A stretch of 64,000 nucleotides of DNA from Pseudomonas sp. HN11. GTDB lineage: Bacteria > Pseudomonadota > Gammaproteobacteria > Pseudomonadales > Pseudomonadaceae. Of this stretch, positions 62,715 through 64,000 are shown one piece after another. Position 1 is the first letter of the stretch; the number at the start of each line of letters is the position of its first letter. The position numbers were made by a program, and so were the translations under genes. Under the pieces are notes generated by a model. That model searched no databases. It was not told where the DNA came from and saw nothing but the letters and a program-made list of their open reading frames with translations. The stretch covers positions 4,909,001 through 4,973,000 of the forward strand of contig NZ_CP089985.1 in NCBI RefSeq assembly GCF_021390155.1, written 5' to 3'.

Positions 62715-64000
62715 GTGCGTTCATTGTTCTGGCGCATCCTGGCCAGTTTCTGGCTGGCCATCGCCTTGGTTGCCGGGTTGTCGATCCTGCTGGGGCATAT
62801 GCTTAATCAAGATGCCTGGATTCTCAGCCGTCACCCCGGCCTCAATAACCTGGCCGAAGAGTGGACCCAACTCTACGAAGCCCAGGGCGAGGACGCTGCC
62901 CAGGATTTGCTGCAACAGCGCAAACGCCAGTACCACATCGACGTGCAAGTGCTGAATGAAAGCGGCGAGCCGGTGGTGCGCGGTACCTTTCCGCGCCGCG
63001 CCGCCGCCTTCGAAGCACGCCAGAATGACAGCCAGGACGGCCACCTGCCCTGGCGGCGCCTGACCGCCGAGTACACCAGCGAAAAAACCGGCAACACCTA
63101 CCTGCTGATCTACCGCATTCCTCACCCGGAGCTCGACGCCTGGCACCGCAGCAGCCTGCTCTGGCCCCTGAGTGCATTGGCGATTGCATTGGTGGTGCTG
63201 ACCCTGTTCAGCCTCTTGGTGACACTGTCCATCACTCGTCCACTCAGCCGTTTGCGCGGCGCGGTGCATGACCTCGGCCAGACCACTTACCAGCAGAACA
63301 GCCTGGCGCGCCTGGCCAACCGTCGTGATGAATTCGGCGTGCTGGCCACCGATTTCAACCGCATGGGCGCACGCCTGCAAAGCCTGATCGGCAGTCAGCG
63401 CCAGTTGCTGCGCGATGTGTCCCACGAATTGCGCTCGCCCCTGGCGCGCTTGCGCATCGCCCTGGCCTTGGCCGAGCGCGCCAGCCCCGAAGAGCGCGAA
63501 AAACTCTGGCCCCGCCTGACCCTCGAATGCGACCGACTGGAAGCGTTGATCAGCGAGATCCTGGTACTGGCCCGCGTCGATGCCGACAACGCCAGTGCCG
63601 AAGAGGTCGATCTCAACACCTTGCTCAAAACCCTGCAGAAGGACGCCCAACTGAGCGCGCCCGACCAAGTGGTGCAACTGAGCACCGAAACCGACCTGCA
63701 CCTCAAAGGCTGGCCGACCATGATCGAGCGCGCGGTGGACAACCTGCTGCGTAATGCCCAGCGCTTCAATCCACAAAACCAGGCGATTGAATTGCAGGCC
63801 CAGCGTCTGGGCGAACGCATCCTGATCAGCGTGCGCGACCACGGCCCCGGCGTTGAGACCGAACACTTGAGCCAGCTGGGCGAACCCTTCTACCGCGCCC
63901 CCGGCCAGACCGCACAAGGCCACGGCCTGGGCCTGGCGATTGCACGTCGCGCCGCCGAACGCCATGGCGGCAGCCTGATCCTGGCCAACCACCCCGACGG
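62715..64000 (+). CDS. cpxA: Sensor histidine kinase CpxA-like (cut by window end)
   Basis: At least 428 residues. Membrane helix 1 at about 6-28, periplasmic domain to about 148, helix 2 at about 150-172, HAMP (SITRPLSRLRGAVHDL), phospho-acceptor His237 in RDVSHELRSPLARLR, N-box DNLLRNAQRFNP, DHGPGV, GEPFYRAPG and GHGLGLAIARR. Start GTG 62715 has GAGGG six bases before. Only the last few residues are missing. Partner of CpxR. Confidence 0.9.
   Translation, partial: MRSLFWRILASFWLAIALVAGLSILLGHMLNQDAWILSRHPGLNNLAEEWTQLYEAQGEDAAQDLLQQRKRQYHIDVQVLNESGEPVVRGTFPRRAAAFEARQNDSQDGHLPWRRLTAEYTSEKTGNTYLLIYRIPHPELDAWHRSSLLWPLSALAIALVVLTLFSLLVTLSITRPLSRLRGAVHDLGQTTYQQNSLARLANRRDEFGVLATDFNRMGARLQSLIGSQRQLLRDVSHELRSPLARLRIALALAERASPEEREKLWPRLTLECDRLEALISEILVLARVDADNASAEEVDLNTLLKTLQKDAQLSAPDQVVQLSTETDLHLKGWPTMIERAVDNLLRNAQRFNPQNQAIELQAQRLGERILISVRDHGPGVETEHLSQLGEPFYRAPGQTAQGHGLGLAIARRAAERHGGSLILANHPD

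Noticed and set aside
62721..63992. 423-codon minus-strand frame over the Cpx kinase
   Set aside because: Opposite strand shows all histidine-kinase boxes in order.
1..64000. tRNA/rRNA genes, prophage and insertion sequences
   Set aside because: No cloverleaf, rRNA core, integrase, transposase or target-site duplication was recognised on reading both strands; a covariance-model search would be needed to exclude small RNAs.

Overview
The window is chromosomal DNA of a Pseudomonas, most likely of the P. fluorescens group. The evidence is high GC, the complete Entner-Doudoroff/glucose-uptake block (zwf-pgl-eda, hexR, oprB, gtsABCD), the argP-lysE-sodB-bifA-icmP neighbourhood, the fadD2/fadD1-hydrolase-phaJ block, the scpA/scpB/yciO/rnm/yciB/yciI/cpx block, and the GTGGGAGCGGGCTTGC-type REP palindromes typical of these species. 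No tRNA, rRNA, phage, IS element or CRISPR array was recognised.

Layout. 1-2993: gluconate uptake and phosphorylation (gntP, cut by the window edge, and gntK) with the LacI-type repressor gntR and three copies of a GATAGCGCTATC-like operator. 3046-9711: accessory-looking region with two related small orphan proteins under the same palindromic promoter element, a GST/uronate-dehydrogenase-like/MFS set, a chemoreceptor remnant and a LysR/GST divergent pair. 9708-13095: an ECF sigma factor without a recognisable anti-sigma gene, two orphan solute-binding-type proteins and a fatty-acid desaturase. 13177-17321: small and housekeeping genes (GNAT, secreted methyltransferase, def, yihY-like, csbD). 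17328-22787: fatty-acid activation (fadD1, fadD2), an alpha/beta hydrolase and phaJ. 22912-25007: DUF2383, DUF3820 and a class V aminotransferase.

25102-37244 is the sugar block: eda, pgl and zwf in one overlapping operon, divergent from hexR with a HexR-type site between; a hexose-phosphate mutarotase; the OprB porin; the Gts sugar ABC transporter; and an AGE-family sugar isomerase. The last two share an unusual promoter layout. Sugar would enter by OprB, cross the inner membrane by Gts, and feed the 6-phosphogluconate/KDPG route that gluconate from gntP/gntK also joins.

37325-51513 carries a coiled-coil membrane protein, an SDR, argP with an amino-acid exporter, sodB, several tiny ORFs, the c-di-GMP phosphodiesterase bifA, an imelysin lipoprotein, trkH, an AraC regulator, an MFS carrier and arfB. 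51623-54852 holds aroP and, after a 620-base AT-rich control region, a 45-codon peptide gene followed by a perfect 26-base palindrome and an M29-like metallopeptidase homologue. This looks like a precursor/processing cassette and is the most interesting candidate for an undescribed system. 54960-64000 is conserved core: rluB, DUF1289, scpB-scpA-yciO-rnm, yciB-yciI, and a Cpx-like regulator/periplasmic sensor/kinase set cut by the window end.
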